From Phallusia mammillata (lineage: Eukaryota > Chordata > Ascidiacea > Phlebobranchia > Ascidiidae): a stretch of 64,000 nucleotides of DNA. This document shows positions 48,801-58,668 of the stretch, piece by piece. The stretch covers positions 1-64,000 of the forward strand of contig QLIY01000777.1 of NCBI GenBank assembly GCA_003260075.1, written 5' to 3'. The notes below the pieces were generated by a model that saw nothing but the letters and a program-made list of their open reading frames with translations, was not told the DNA's origin and searched no databases. A program made the position numbers and the translations under genes. Positions within the stretch are counted from its first letter, which is position 1. Each line of letters begins with the position of its first letter.

Positions 48801-51800
48801 GGCAAATGCTCATGCCCATGCAAAAGCATGTCGCTTTTTACGTCTATTTGGGCCGTTATTTTCACCATTAAACTTATGAACAGATCCGTATATAGTGATA
48901 GTTATTAGTTTATTACTAAGAATAGGCATTGTTACGTACAAAGACAAATTCATTGTGTATTTGACTTTGCGTACACTGCTATGTTATTGCATGAACATCA
49001 TTGCGGCCCGCCTCCACAAAATGTCACTGCTTTTTGGCCCGCATATGCAAAAAGGTTGCCCACCTTTGTCCCAGACTGTTTACGTTTTTTTTACACCCAT
49101 TAAAATGCCTATAATCTTAAGTGTTTTGCACACAAACAAAAAACAGAATATTTACATTACTTTTGAATTCTATTTCATCAATGTACAAAAACTGCTCGTA
49201 AAAAATACTTTTAGTCACAGAGACAGTTGAATATGCAATCGCCACACACCTGTGTCACCACAGTGTAGATAAATCCACACACTGCAATCCCGAAGAGAAC
49301 ACCGATAAACCTGTAGGCGTCCCGCAGTAGTTTCATGTCGACCGGTTTTGGATACAGTATGCTGTGAACGAGCTGACCCTTGGCTGTGTGATATGCCGTT
49401 CGAACCACAACTCCTTTTACCAGCTCGCCAGGGTAAAAACTACAAGCAATGTGACGTGTCGTAAAATTTAAAAGGCGACCGCAAGTGGTAACACTGGTGT
49501 TATGTACATGTGTACAAAATATGTCGACCAATTGCACATTTCAGCAGTGGTTTTACCGTTTTTTGACCCTTTTCAATATTTTTGAAAGTTTTTTTTCGAA
49601 AACTTCGCCAACACGAATCATGTAGGAAGAGCTACTAAAACAAGAACTCACAACAGACTGAGTTTGCTAAATATCGATAGAGGGCGTAAAGAGCACAATT
49701 ATTTTAATTAACAGTGAGACTAGAATAGGGTTAGGAATAAAATGTAGCGTTAGAAACAAAGTTTATAGCTATTTTTATTATAAAACCTCTACCCGACCCT
49801 AAAAAACCCTAACCGCTTTCAAATATTCTTTTACGCTCTCTACGCAATTTATAGCTGTTTAGCAAACTCGTCTGTTGGGAGTTTTTACCTCAGTACAATT
49901 TCCTACAATTTGATGTACAGTAGGATTACGTGCGTACCACCTACATAATTTTACAAAACAATAGGCGCTTCCGACAACGTTGAAACCAGGTTTAAGAAAT
50001 ATATTTAATCAACAAGTCGTCTTTAGTTTTTAATTTACCTTAAGCAAGATTTGACGAACAGGCCAAAACCATTTCTTGTTGTTGTTCTTTTCGACAAAAT
50101 TTTCTTACAAACCCCTTCTAATCTCTTGCTTAGTCTTACCGTGTTTGAAGAACCTCGGTGCCACAAAACAACGTGTGTCGTTTGTGCAGATCTGCTGAAT
50201 AGACATTTTGCATTTCACTTTCAGCTCGTGGCAACGGAGTCTTTGTGATCGGGACACTCTCACCAGTCAGCATGCTTTCGTTCACTATACAAGTCCCTAC
50301 AAAAAAAAACATTTTATTTAACATTGCCTTTACAATTGACGCATTAAAGCAAAACAAGGGCGGATTCTTAGTTATTTTGCAGCTACATAGGCTGCACACA
50401 AGAAATAAACCGCGGATGTCATTAATACTATCACCACATTAGTAGAAGCCAATTGCAGAAAAATTACTGGTAAAATGTAACAAATTTGCATTCACCGAAC
50501 ATTCCTAATTTTCTGGAAGACTATCCGTAAAATAATGCCTGCCCAAAACCAATCAGTAGCGCAAAACAGTTACTAAACCACTGTCTAGCGCTCCAAATAA
50601 TGCAGCAGCTTACATTGCTAAACAAAAACGGCATCGTAGTTCTTGCATTAGGAGCGGGACAACTAGTGTAGCTAAAAAAAATGTTGTTGTAAATTTTAGT
50701 TGTCATTTTTTTCTCGTAACCGACATTTGCTTTGCATTTGGAATTTGTTCAATCATCGCACCTTAGCAACCAATCAAGCTTTTTCTACAAATTAACTGGA
50801 GTCGTTTGAATTTAACAGAAATGGAAAAATAAACGCATCCCAAATGACGAGGTTTCTGGCTCCGAATACAAGGCTATTTTCTTTAGTGCGGGCCGATAGA
50901 AGTATTTCGAAGTTCAAACACGGAGTCAATAAGGTCTAATTCTAGCACTCTTGTTGTTGTGTTGTGCCTCACCTGACACTAACGCTACGTCACAGGCCAA
51001 CTGAGCGCCATGTTGCGGTATGACTATGACGTCACCAGGTACCAGCTCCTTGCCCCAAACATCTTTAGTGAGGTTTTCGCCATTCTCTTGCCTTTGAACC
51101 TTCATTGTAATGTCGTTGTGGTATTTCACCATGGGGGGGGGGGCAAACGCATCCCGAATGACGAGGTTTCTGGCTCCGAATACAAAGACATTTTCTTAAG
51201 TGCGGGCCGATAGAAGTATTTCGAAGTTCAAACACGGAGTCAATAAGGTCTAATTCTAGCACTCTTGTTGTTGTGTTGTGCCTCACCTGACACNGTAACA
51301 CCACTGTTTGCCTAGCAGAAAAAATGTTTTCATGTCAAATGTTGCATGACAATAAATGATTTGGATGATTTGGCAACATTTATTGGGCAAAACTGCGGAA
51401 CATTCGGTCTCAGCCCAAATGAATCATATCTCCTGCATCTCTAGATATAGGTGCCATTTTTTAGCAGTTTAAGTCAGTGATACTATAACTTGAAATCTTC
51501 ATAGAAAACTACTAATGCAGAATTCCTATATGTTGCCAATTTACATGTATTATATCTCAATGGTTATCCACAAACATTATTTGACACTCTGTTTTGCTAT
51601 GCAGTGGTTACATGTAACATAATTGCCCCCCCCCCCCCATATCAGGCCCGCCGACTGGAGAAGTTGCCCGCCCCTGCTTTAGAACAATCAAGGATTAACA
51701 ATTAGTTTTTAACATACTGTACCCAGATATCATAAAGCAGTATTTTTAGTGCTTAAATTATTTTATTTATATGTCACATATTGTGTAATGAATTTTTTGA

Positions 51801-54800
51801 TATCCTTTTGGAAAAATATTTTTTTAATATTTTTTACACACAAAACCACATAAATTTAAAAAAAATCAGACCGAAGTATATTTTTAAAAAGTTCTATATT
51901 TCTGTAAACATTACAATGGCTTAAAATGGACTACATTACCTGTATCAATGATGTTATTGCAGATAAAAAGGAAATGATAAAAATTGCTGTAGCATAGATA
52001 TAGTATTCATCGAAACACCAGAATATCACAGCAAATAGTTGGAAGACGTAAAAGGGATTTAGAATCTCAGACATCAACAAATACAAGTATGACGGGATCT
52101 GAAAGTAAACAAAGCACTTTGCATCTACATGCAACTAGTAAAGGTTGTTAATACCCAGCCCCAATGTTTGTCCCCTTAAAAAGCAATTGAGCAATATCTG
52201 ATTATGTTCATCTCAAAAGGCTTTTTGTTGGGCATTTTTAATCAAGGTTGGGTTTTCAGGTTATAATTTGTTGCGATTTTGCTGACACCGACTTTTTAAC
52301 GAACACAGGTTTAAAGCATAAAACATGTCTTTCCTGCTTAAGAATGGTAACACAATCCGTGAAAATTGCTGTAACTAAAAATGCATTAACTTTATAGATT
52401 TTTGAAACATTGTTGTTTTTCCCACTCAAAACCGAATTCAGTGACTCGTTGGGCAGTCTGCCATGGTAGAGGCAACCCTAAACCCCACAGAACTGATAAT
52501 GAACACACAGCTATTCTGTAACATAATTCTTTCTTCCAGCAGAAGCCAATGGGTTCCCAAATACAGATTACAAAAAATATAAAATATACCTTTCCCTGTG
52601 GCTTAATTAAACCTAAAAAAGCTGGTTATTCCTGTTTTGTTAAAATCTACTTACTCTGACAGTGATAACATTTGGGCCAAACAAGTCATATCTGTTTTTT
52701 ACATCAGCCTCATTTAAGCCAGCAGTCGAATTTTGATGGATTTGCTCCAGTGTCGCCCTTTTATCCAGACTTCGAAGGTGACAGAAAGTCTGTTAATACA
52801 TTCTAGTTGTTAGTAATTGAGTTGGCTGGAATTTGAATGCTAATGTGACATTGGAAATAAAAAAGATACAGATTGTTGTTGCTTGTGCAGCAAATTTTAG
52901 TTCATAGCGACAGAAAATGCAGTTTTTGTTTCTTGTTGTTTACAGCAAATATGCCAACTGATGCTAATCTACAGTTTGACAAGCAGTAAACAAACAAAAT
53001 TTAATGCACGAATAATCAGAATTGCCTGTATTGCAAATAAAAGCTTTAAAACAAGTATAAACACTCTTCACTATAGTAAATTATTGTAAATGAGGGCTAT
53101 TTACAATTGGATACCACCATGCATTGGACCTTATGCCACGTTCACACAAATTTAAATTCCTTGAGATTTGAGTACTTAAACAATCTACTTAACCAGGTGT
53201 CATTTTTGGAAGAATTTAAGCAGGTGTCATTATTGTTTTTATAATTTGTAACAATGTTGGAATAAATGCCAAATTATCCAGGTGTCAAACCACAAGGCAA
53301 GGCCCCCCCCCCTCATCCCATATGTAGAGTGTATCATGGTGGATAAATGCTCTGACAAGTAGGTCCTGGGTAGCCAAAGTACTGCAAAAAAAGGTTTTGG
53401 TCCAAAATGTTTGTTAATGCATTTTCAACTTGCAAGTTGCTGCATACTTCATTGAAAAAGGAGTGCAACTTTTGTAGTCTTTGATAAAAGGCAATGAAAT
53501 GATCTTTCTTGTATGTTATTAAATAACTGCTACATTACATGTAGTTTTTAATAAATTGAAAATATGTAGCAAGTGCAACATGTTTTTGATTGTTTTAAGA
53601 GGAAATTAAACGGCAATTTTTTTTAAAAAGTGAAAAAAGTTGCACCCAAGCATAGAGATTCACAGTTTGGGATTAATTAAAATGAGCTATTGGCAAACTA
53701 AAAAAATGTTTGAAATCCTTAGTTTGAAAAAAACTCACTTATACCCATTGTTGAGCTGTGAAAGCCTGTTGGGGTAGGCTCGCACCATAAGCATGGCTTT
53801 CTCCTGTGGTATCATTTGGATGGTGGCTACAAATTTCTGCAAAATAATGAATAGCTATTATATAAAATGGTACCTTATCCTGCACTGCACTGTAGACAAT
53901 TAAAGGAAATTAAACATATCCCACACTGTAAACAAAAACAAGTGCAGTCCGTTGTGCAGAGAAGGATAAAACATATATATTGCTAAAGTTAGCTTAAAAT
54001 CAAAGTAATTGATGAAATGCCTACTGAACTTGAGTCTATGCCTAAACTGTGGATCATAGCATATATATACAGAACAGAAAACATTTCAGGATGAAAAATG
54101 CCCAAACAAATCATTGAATGGTATTTTAGTGTGCATATCTACATTATTAAATACTAAAAAAAAGTTTCGAATGTGTCAAGATATTCACAGACTGGGGACA
54201 AGAAACACCGGATTAAACTAAACTGTTTTTGAAACAACATGCACCTAGCTTTAAACACAAACAAGTTCTTCCTGTTAGGTAAAATGGGTGTTGTTTACAT
54301 ATAGCATATGTCATATGGAAAGTGATTCAATGCCCCACAATTGGTCTGGACTGCATTTATTAAAACCAAGATAGCTGATGTACCTCTTTCGTGTCCACGA
54401 GGGTCAATAACACTGCTGTCATACCCCCCCCCCTAAACAAAAACAAGTGCAGTCCGTTGTGCAGAGAAGGATAAAACATATATATTGCTAAAGTTAGCTT
54501 AAAATCAAAGTAATTGATGAAATGCCTACTGAACTTGAGTCTATGCCTAAACTGTGGATCATAGCATATATATACAGAACAGAAAACATTTCAGGATGAA
54601 AAATGCCCAAACAAATCATTGAATGGTATTTTAGTGTGCATATCTACATTATTAAATACTAAAAAAAAGTTTCGAATGTGTCAAGATATTCACAGACTGG
54701 GGACAAGAAACACTAGATTAGACTGAACTGTTTTGCAACAAAATGCACCTAACCCCCCCCCCGGCTTTGGTGTGAGTGCATTTTAATCTCCAATCCGGTC

Positions 54801-55617
54801 TCCAATAGAAAACCAGCTGCAGAAATCCAGCACTGAAGAGCTGTAACCAAACAACAGTAGTTTTAATCAGTGTTATCCATAACAGCACAAAAACAAGTTA
54901 CATTTCGGAACACTATGTATGGATCTGATCTGCTCAAGTTTCATTGGGCAAATAACAGCTCAAATAGACAGAAAAATTGACATGCTGTAATTTAAATGTT
55001 TCAGCAAATGTGCATGCCATCATCATTGATATGTGGGACCACATTAGTTACACTCGTTTATGATCACAGTCACATAAAACATTGATAAAAAGGTGCACAG
55101 CAGAACTTGCAGAAGAGCATTAACCACCTGGTTATATAAGAAGTATGGTGCACTGGTGCAATACAACAGTTTTAAACTCAAGAACATAGAAGTTACACTG
55201 TTTAAAACAATTATATTTTTGAATAAAACTGTGAACCATTATCAGGTCTGTAACAAACACTAAGCTTAACAAACAATATTCAGGATATTAACCCACAGCA
55301 TGTAAAGTTCACTAAACAAACTGCTTATTGTATAAAATATGGTTAAATAAAACAAATCATTTTTGTTGAACCCAAGTGACCCAATGCTTTTTACAGTCAA
55401 GGTTAGCAATTAGCACGCATAAATTTTGCAGCTTGCTAAGACAGGGCATCTCTCATTATTGCATCTTATTGATTGCAGTTTGTCAAGCATGATATATTCA
55501 ACAGATCAATAACAGATAAAATCAACCTTTTCCATTAAAAGATAATTGTCCATTTTATGGGACAAGTCAATCATGTTCAACTGATATATGACATTGGTTG
55601 TCATTTTGATGCAATAA

Positions 55618-55700
<83 letters not shown>

Positions 55701-57938
55701 TATATATATATATATGTTTATATTCATTTCATACTTGCAAATTTTAAAGATTTCCAAATAAAGAAATACTGGTTGGCAGCATAATGATGGTATTTTTTTT
55801 GACATTGTTTGCATTACACAAGCAAACCTTTTTTCCATGACATATCAAATGCACAAAAATAACTTCACAATGAAACCAAAATGCTTGGTATTAGTGATTA
55901 AATTTAAAGTATACAGGCTTGGTACTGAAGTTACTTGGCATAATGTTTTTGCTTTACTGTTCCAAAGAGCAAAACTGGAGGCATGGCTACTGTCAAGCAG
56001 AGCATACAAGCCACGGATATGAGACATCTAATTTGGCAAGTGATGACAACTTGACAAGACATTTTCAATCAGCTACAGTCATGTAAAAATGATTCTAACG
56101 GTGAGAAATTAAACACAAAATGTCACATATTGTCACACAACCAGTTGTTAATGTTATTGTGTTGTGAAATTCACAGGTTGATGGTGGGGTATAAAAATTA
56201 CTCATATACTCACTGTGACAATGAATGACAAACAGGTTTTTATGGTATTCCTCCTGTAGCCCTGACAAAGCAGCTCTTGTGGAGTTCCTTTGTCAATGCT
56301 TGACGAAAACATCTGCGTAATACCTGCTATAAAATAATGTAATTTAATAAAATTTATTGATAAAAATGTATTTTAAAATATGGAGGATATTGTACTACTA
56401 TAAAGTACCAAAATTCATGCATTGTGTTTTGTGAGTCAGCTATTGAATGGCAATAATGTGTGTATATTGGTTTTAAAAGTAGTATTACTTAATACATATT
56501 TAATACTTAAATTGTTTATATAGCAATGAATCCTATCATGATCAGTAATAAAAGCATACAAGCAATAGAACAGTAATATATTGATTTTACAACAAATTCC
56601 ATTCAGAAGACTATTTAACGAACAAAATTGCTTCAATAATCCAGTACTTCAGCAATTTGTTTTCCTCAGCAAAACAAACATAACTCAACTCAAGTGTTTT
56701 TTGGTCTATAACAATTTGTTACATGGAAGCTTTCTCTGTTAGTAAGTAGGAAAGCACATCCAACAGCTCTGTATGCAGAACAAAATTTGTTTGCACGGCA
56801 CATGCCATACTTTAAATCTACCTCAATTGCTTACCAATAAACCGGCATGTGTGCTTTAACAGCTACGGACATAAATCACCTCAAAAACAATGCTCTTAAA
56901 CTTTAGAACAACGCAAGGTAAAACATGCCTTGATTTAAAAACTGGATTGCTATTACAATCGCTGCTTGCATTTGCAGTGACTAAAGTTTGCATAAAGGCA
57001 AAGTAACAGCCTGTTTTAGCAGGCGTCATTAAACTAAACAACTTCTAGGAATCTCAGGATCAGGCTTCCATCAGTTTCATAGAGATTTATGTTATGTATG
57101 TGCAAAGTCGATGAAAAATATGAAACAATGCTCAATGATAGTACTCAAAAATAAGTATTTATATTTATTCAATCATCATTTTGCCCAATCAGTTGTAGTT
57201 ACAAACACATTTCAAACCCTTTCAATCAAGTTTTAATACATTATTTATTATTTTATTTGCTTTAAAAATTACTATTATATTAAAATGCATTTCCTGCTAT
57301 TAATAATAAAAATTTAAACCTGCCAAATTAGCTTCTACTACCCCATCTGCAATGTTTGCAAAAATGACTGGAACGGCTTTTAACGATTACACTTCAATGG
57401 ACAGTTTAGTTTGCAGTTTGCACAACTGAGCAAACACACACCATGATAGAATGTGCACTACTGCAACAAAGCCAAGAAGACATGAATGATTGGAAACAAC
57501 TGAACCAACTTTTTGGGTGGTTTAACAATGACAGAATAATACAAGTGCTAGACAGTTGATTGAAAGGGCTCCTTTTTTCCGAAATTTTCTTTTGTTGTCA
57601 GTAGAGAATAGAAACAGGATAAAAGTAAATTTGCCTTGTTACAACCATCAGTCTTAAAAAGTGTATTTTCAAAACATTTAGATGCAGTAAGTGTGTTGCA
57701 AGTTACTGGCTTATTGAGGTTTTATAATTTAAGACACTTTTACTCAAACACCATAAAATAACAACAGTAAATGAAAGCACTTTACAATGATGGATAAGAC
57801 ATGTGTTATAGTGAAAAATGCTATTTGTTGTAATTACATAAAACAAAAAAGTACAAACATACCAAAGTCATTTTGAGGCAAAAGTGGGGAATCACTTCCA
57901 TTGTGTGAGCGATCACTGTCCGCATGGGACTCAACCAT
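36705..57938 (-). CDS. ATP13A3: P5B-type ATPase, polyamine-transporting ATP13A2/ATP13A3-like
   Basis: Endolysosomal P-type pump; the human P5B relatives export polyamines from late endosomes/lysosomes. Coding exons (minus): 57938-57863, 56326-56214, 54840-54763 plus 54423-54384 (one exon, split), 53836-53739, 52789-52655, 52098-51940, 51311-51295 plus 51132-50973 (split), 50296-50140, 49439-49250, 48504-48328, 47727-47452, 45899-45819, 45502-45302, 44511-44352, 43758-43527, 42391-42353, 41994-41928, 41470-41377, 40744-40590, 39658-39399, 38385-38231, 37732-37668, 37232-36705. About 1,240 aa, close to human ATP13A3. Motifs: [18 protein letters not shown] (actuator TGES), [10 protein letters not shown] in M4 (the P5B PPALP signature), [13 protein letters not shown] (phosphorylated Asp), RQFPFSS.LQR and KGAPE (nucleotide domain), [18 protein letters not shown] (hinge). 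The N-terminus [12 protein letters not shown] plus a hydrophobic segment is P5B-like, and the end has several membrane helices. Two exons are broken by spacer-bounded duplications, and the junction between the exons at 53739 and 52789 is out of phase. A2 versus A3 is not decidable. Confidence 0.96.
37860..38100 (+). repeat. Longest copy of interspersed repeat family R1
   Basis: Contains both halves that occur separately at 8388-8480 and 7115-7235, and matches the inverse of 29090-29215. Runs from about AATCCCTGCT to ACAACCCTGG. Lies in an ATP13A intron. Class unknown: no TIR, no Pol III boxes that I can see. Confidence 0.6.
38411..38845. repeat. Direct duplication around a G spacer (38622-38633)
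   Basis: Copies 38411-38621 and 38634-38845 are about 210 bp each and differ at many sites (for example CTCCCTTTCC/CCCCCTTTAC), an allele-like divergence. Each ends in a GGTTCCCAAACCGG-type or GCTTCCCAAACCGG-type hAT terminus. Confidence 0.85.
38805..39050. mobile_element. hAT-like non-autonomous element, copy 1 (family R3)
   Basis: Begins near GGTTCCCAAACCGGGG. Shares an interior with 43157-43505: GTATGGTTTAGCATCTACTG, a TATATTAGGGAGAAATGAAAAT-like stretch and a final TTTGGAAC. No target duplication could be fixed. Confidence 0.45.
39810..40044. mobile_element. hAT-like non-autonomous element with TIR GTGATGYACCGAA
   Basis: The left end TAGTGATGTACCGAA (39810-39824) is the inverse of TTCGGTGCATCAC (40030-40042), and both are followed inward by TTCGGCC-type sequence. 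Similar TATAAAC flanks suggest an imperfect target duplication. A 32-nt G tract (39851-39882) lies inside. Confidence 0.45.
39851..39882. repeat. 32-nt homopolymer G tract
   Basis: Uninterrupted run of 32 G inside an ATP13A intron. No flanking duplication was seen. Likely a gap or joining artefact. Confidence 0.9.
40282..42781. repeat. Displaced 295-bp duplicate (40282-40576 and 42487-42781)
   Basis: The two 295-bp copies look identical over the compared text, starting GAATGTTGCTCATCATTAG. The second interrupts another sequence: the 43-45 bp before it (CAAATTTACACAAACTTAGG...) recurs straight after it (42783-42827). The first copy borders the exon at 40744-40590, so the second copy is the inserted one. 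Confidence 0.85.
41141..41455. repeat. Direct duplication around a 10-G spacer, repeating part of an ATP13A exon
   Basis: Copies 41141-41289 and 41305-41455 have about seven substitutions in about 145 bp. The first copy repeats the exon ending ...[12 protein letters not shown] but lacks its acceptor and first codons, so it cannot be an alternative exon. Confidence 0.9.
43157..43505. mobile_element. hAT-like non-autonomous element, copy 2 (family R3)
   Basis: Left end CACTGGTTCCCAACC, right end ATGTTGGGAACATT as an imperfect inverse, interior shared with 38805-39050. Contains a 10-G spacer duplication (43293-43302). Ends some 20 bp from the coding exon at 43527. Confidence 0.5.
43220..43372. 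repeat. Direct duplication around a 10-G spacer (43293-43302)
   Basis: Copies 43220-43292 and 43305-43372 share GTACATGTGATGTGCAAACA and TAGCTCTAGAAATAAAAT, with two substitutions. Confidence 0.85.
43946..44205. repeat. Direct duplication around a 10-G spacer (44070-44079)
   Basis: Copies 43946-44069 and 44080-44205, each starting ATAAAGTATCTTTACCACAG and ending ACAAAAATG, differ by two visible substitutions. Confidence 0.9.
44551..44775. repeat. Direct duplication around a 10-G spacer (44657-44666)
   Basis: Copies 44551-44656 and 44667-44775, each starting TCAGAATGTGCAATTTAGG, differ by a few substitutions and one A-tract length change. Confidence 0.9.
44776..45185. repeat. Direct duplication around a 10-G spacer (44975-44984)
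   Basis: Copies 44776-44974 and 44985-45185, each starting CAAAATAAGCGTGCTTTTTT, about 200 bp, with several SNPs and a one-base indel. Follows directly on the previous duplication. Confidence 0.9.
46450..46681. repeat. Direct duplication around a 10-G spacer (46561-46570)
   Basis: Copies 46450-46560 and 46571-46681, each ending TTGGTTAAATATTGACAAC, with substitutions and a small indel. Confidence 0.9.
47026..48221. repeat. 403-bp duplicate block bounded by N and a 10-G spacer
   Basis: Block 47026-47428 repeats 47819-48221. On its left is a single N (47025), on its right the G tract 47429-47438. The second copy lies in the intron before the DKTGTLT exon; the first lies past that exon's donor, so one is misplaced. 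Confidence 0.9.
48577..49075. mobile_element. hAT-type remnant (GCGGCCCGC ends), interrupted by a palindromic repeat
   Basis: The left part has two GCGGCCCGCGA-type motifs (about 48576-48605). The right part has GCGGCCCGCCTCCACAAAAT and ends GGTTGCCCACCTTTGTCC, the familiar look of hAT termini. The left terminus is degraded. Family R2 palindrome is inserted inside. Confidence 0.5.
48695..48868. repeat. Palindromic repeat (family R2), arms ~46 bp, split by N at 48787
   Basis: The left arm TAATGGTGAAAATAACGGCC...GACATGCTTT is an exact inverse of the right arm AAAGCATGTCGC...CACCATTA. Between them a 28-bp block starting GTTCAAACGTTTCGGCAAAT occurs on both sides of the N, which looks like an unmerged overlap. 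The real loop is probably single-copy. Confidence 0.7.
49644..49884. mobile_element. MITE-like element with ~45-bp TIRs
   Basis: The left end AACTCACAACAGACTGAGTT...ATCGATAGAGGGCGTAAAGAG is mirrored by the right end CGCTCTCTACGCAATTTATAG...AGCAAACTCGTCTGTTGGGAGTT. Same family as 3718-4112. About 241 bp, no coding capacity, in an ATP13A intron. Confidence 0.6.
50831..51293. repeat. Duplicate block inserted into an ATP13A exon
   Basis: 51144-51293 repeats 50831-50979 with a few SNPs. It is bounded by an 11-G tract (51133-51143) and an N (51294), and it separates the first 17 bases of an exon from the rest. Confidence 0.9.
51626..51638. repeat. C tract (13 nt) beside a hAT-like terminus
   Basis: First homopolymer tract after the N at 51294, and the first made of C instead of G. 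Followed by AGGCCCGCCGACTGGAGAAG and TTGCCCGCCCCTGC, a hAT-type terminus. Confidence 0.7.
53303..53312. repeat. 10-nt C tract
   Basis: Fixed-length tract in an ATP13A intron; I saw no obvious flanking duplication. Confidence 0.8.
53929..54762. repeat. 319-bp intron duplicate placed inside an ATP13A exon
   Basis: 54434-54752 repeats 53929-54247 (both 319 bp, starting TAAACAAAAACAAGTGCAGT). The copy is bounded by 10-C tracts at 54424-54433 and 54753-54762, and both outer flanks are halves of one coding exon. Confidence 0.95.
54941..55030 (+). repeat. Diverged interspersed repeat copy (family R2)
   Basis: CAAATAGACAGAAAAATTGA, CATGCTGTAA and TTTCAGCAAATGTGCATGCC correspond to the left arm and loop of the palindrome at 48695-48868. 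Confidence 0.5.
55620..55700. repeat. 81-nt C tract followed by a (TA)n microsatellite
   Basis: An uninterrupted run of 81 C ends at TATATATATATATA. Frames through it on either strand give polyproline or polyglycine only and are not genes. Possibly a filled gap. Confidence 0.9.
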
Positions 57939-58668
57939 GGTGTCTCTGCTAGCTGTACGCCGACTTCTGACTTCGCATTCGGGTAATAGGCGTGTTTAGG
58001 CACAGATTGTTACAGGGCAGTAAATATTGCATTTAGCAGCAAATTTATGATGAGGCAGACACATTAAATAGAAGCTACCGAAGTATTTTGCTGTTAAAGA
58101 ACAGTAAATTCATTAAAATATAACAAACAAGTATATAACAAACAAACATAAGTGTGGCTAACTGCTCTTCATGCAATATATAAATAACTTTACAACAAAG
58201 GTAACACGTTTTACCCTTGCTAATCGCGTAACGATTTTACTGCTGCTTATGCAATAGCAGGACTTTTTTACAAAGTAGAAACGCGTGCATTTGTATACAT
58301 ATTGCGGCTTTTAAGTTTCAGTCTGAGTAAATACACTCTAACCAATTCTGCAAATACCAATAGCGCAAGTGACAAACGAAGCAGACGAGGCTATTTGGTT
58401 TTACCAAGAAATGAAAAGAACAAATAAACGTAGTTCATATAAACCTGTCCAGGTCTAAAAACTTACTCAAGCAATTGTTCGTCCGACAAGTACTATCACA
58501 CCGGTCAATGGTTAGCTAATTAATACGAGATTTATTTATTCTGTTTAAACGTCTTGCTTTCCAGCGTCTGGTGGTTTTCAGCGTTTGCATGCTGTGCAGA
58601 TTGAAGTACAAGCACAAGGTTTACAAACAAACTACTGAAGTACTAAGTCCATGTATTATACTCTATTG
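57939..58668. other. Upstream region of ATP13A
   Basis: AT-rich DNA 5' of the P5B-ATPase start codon; presumably the 5' UTR exon and promoter. No core-promoter motif stands out. Confidence 0.35.

Noticed and set aside
12028..51143. G tracts as natural G-quadruplex or recombination signals at duplication junctions
   Set aside because: The near-constant 10-nt length, the G-to-C switch at an N and two interrupted exons fit a computational spacer better.
55506..55838. Open frames of polyglycine (minus) and polyproline (plus)
   Set aside because: They exist only because a C tract has no stop codons in any frame; flanking codons show no coding character.
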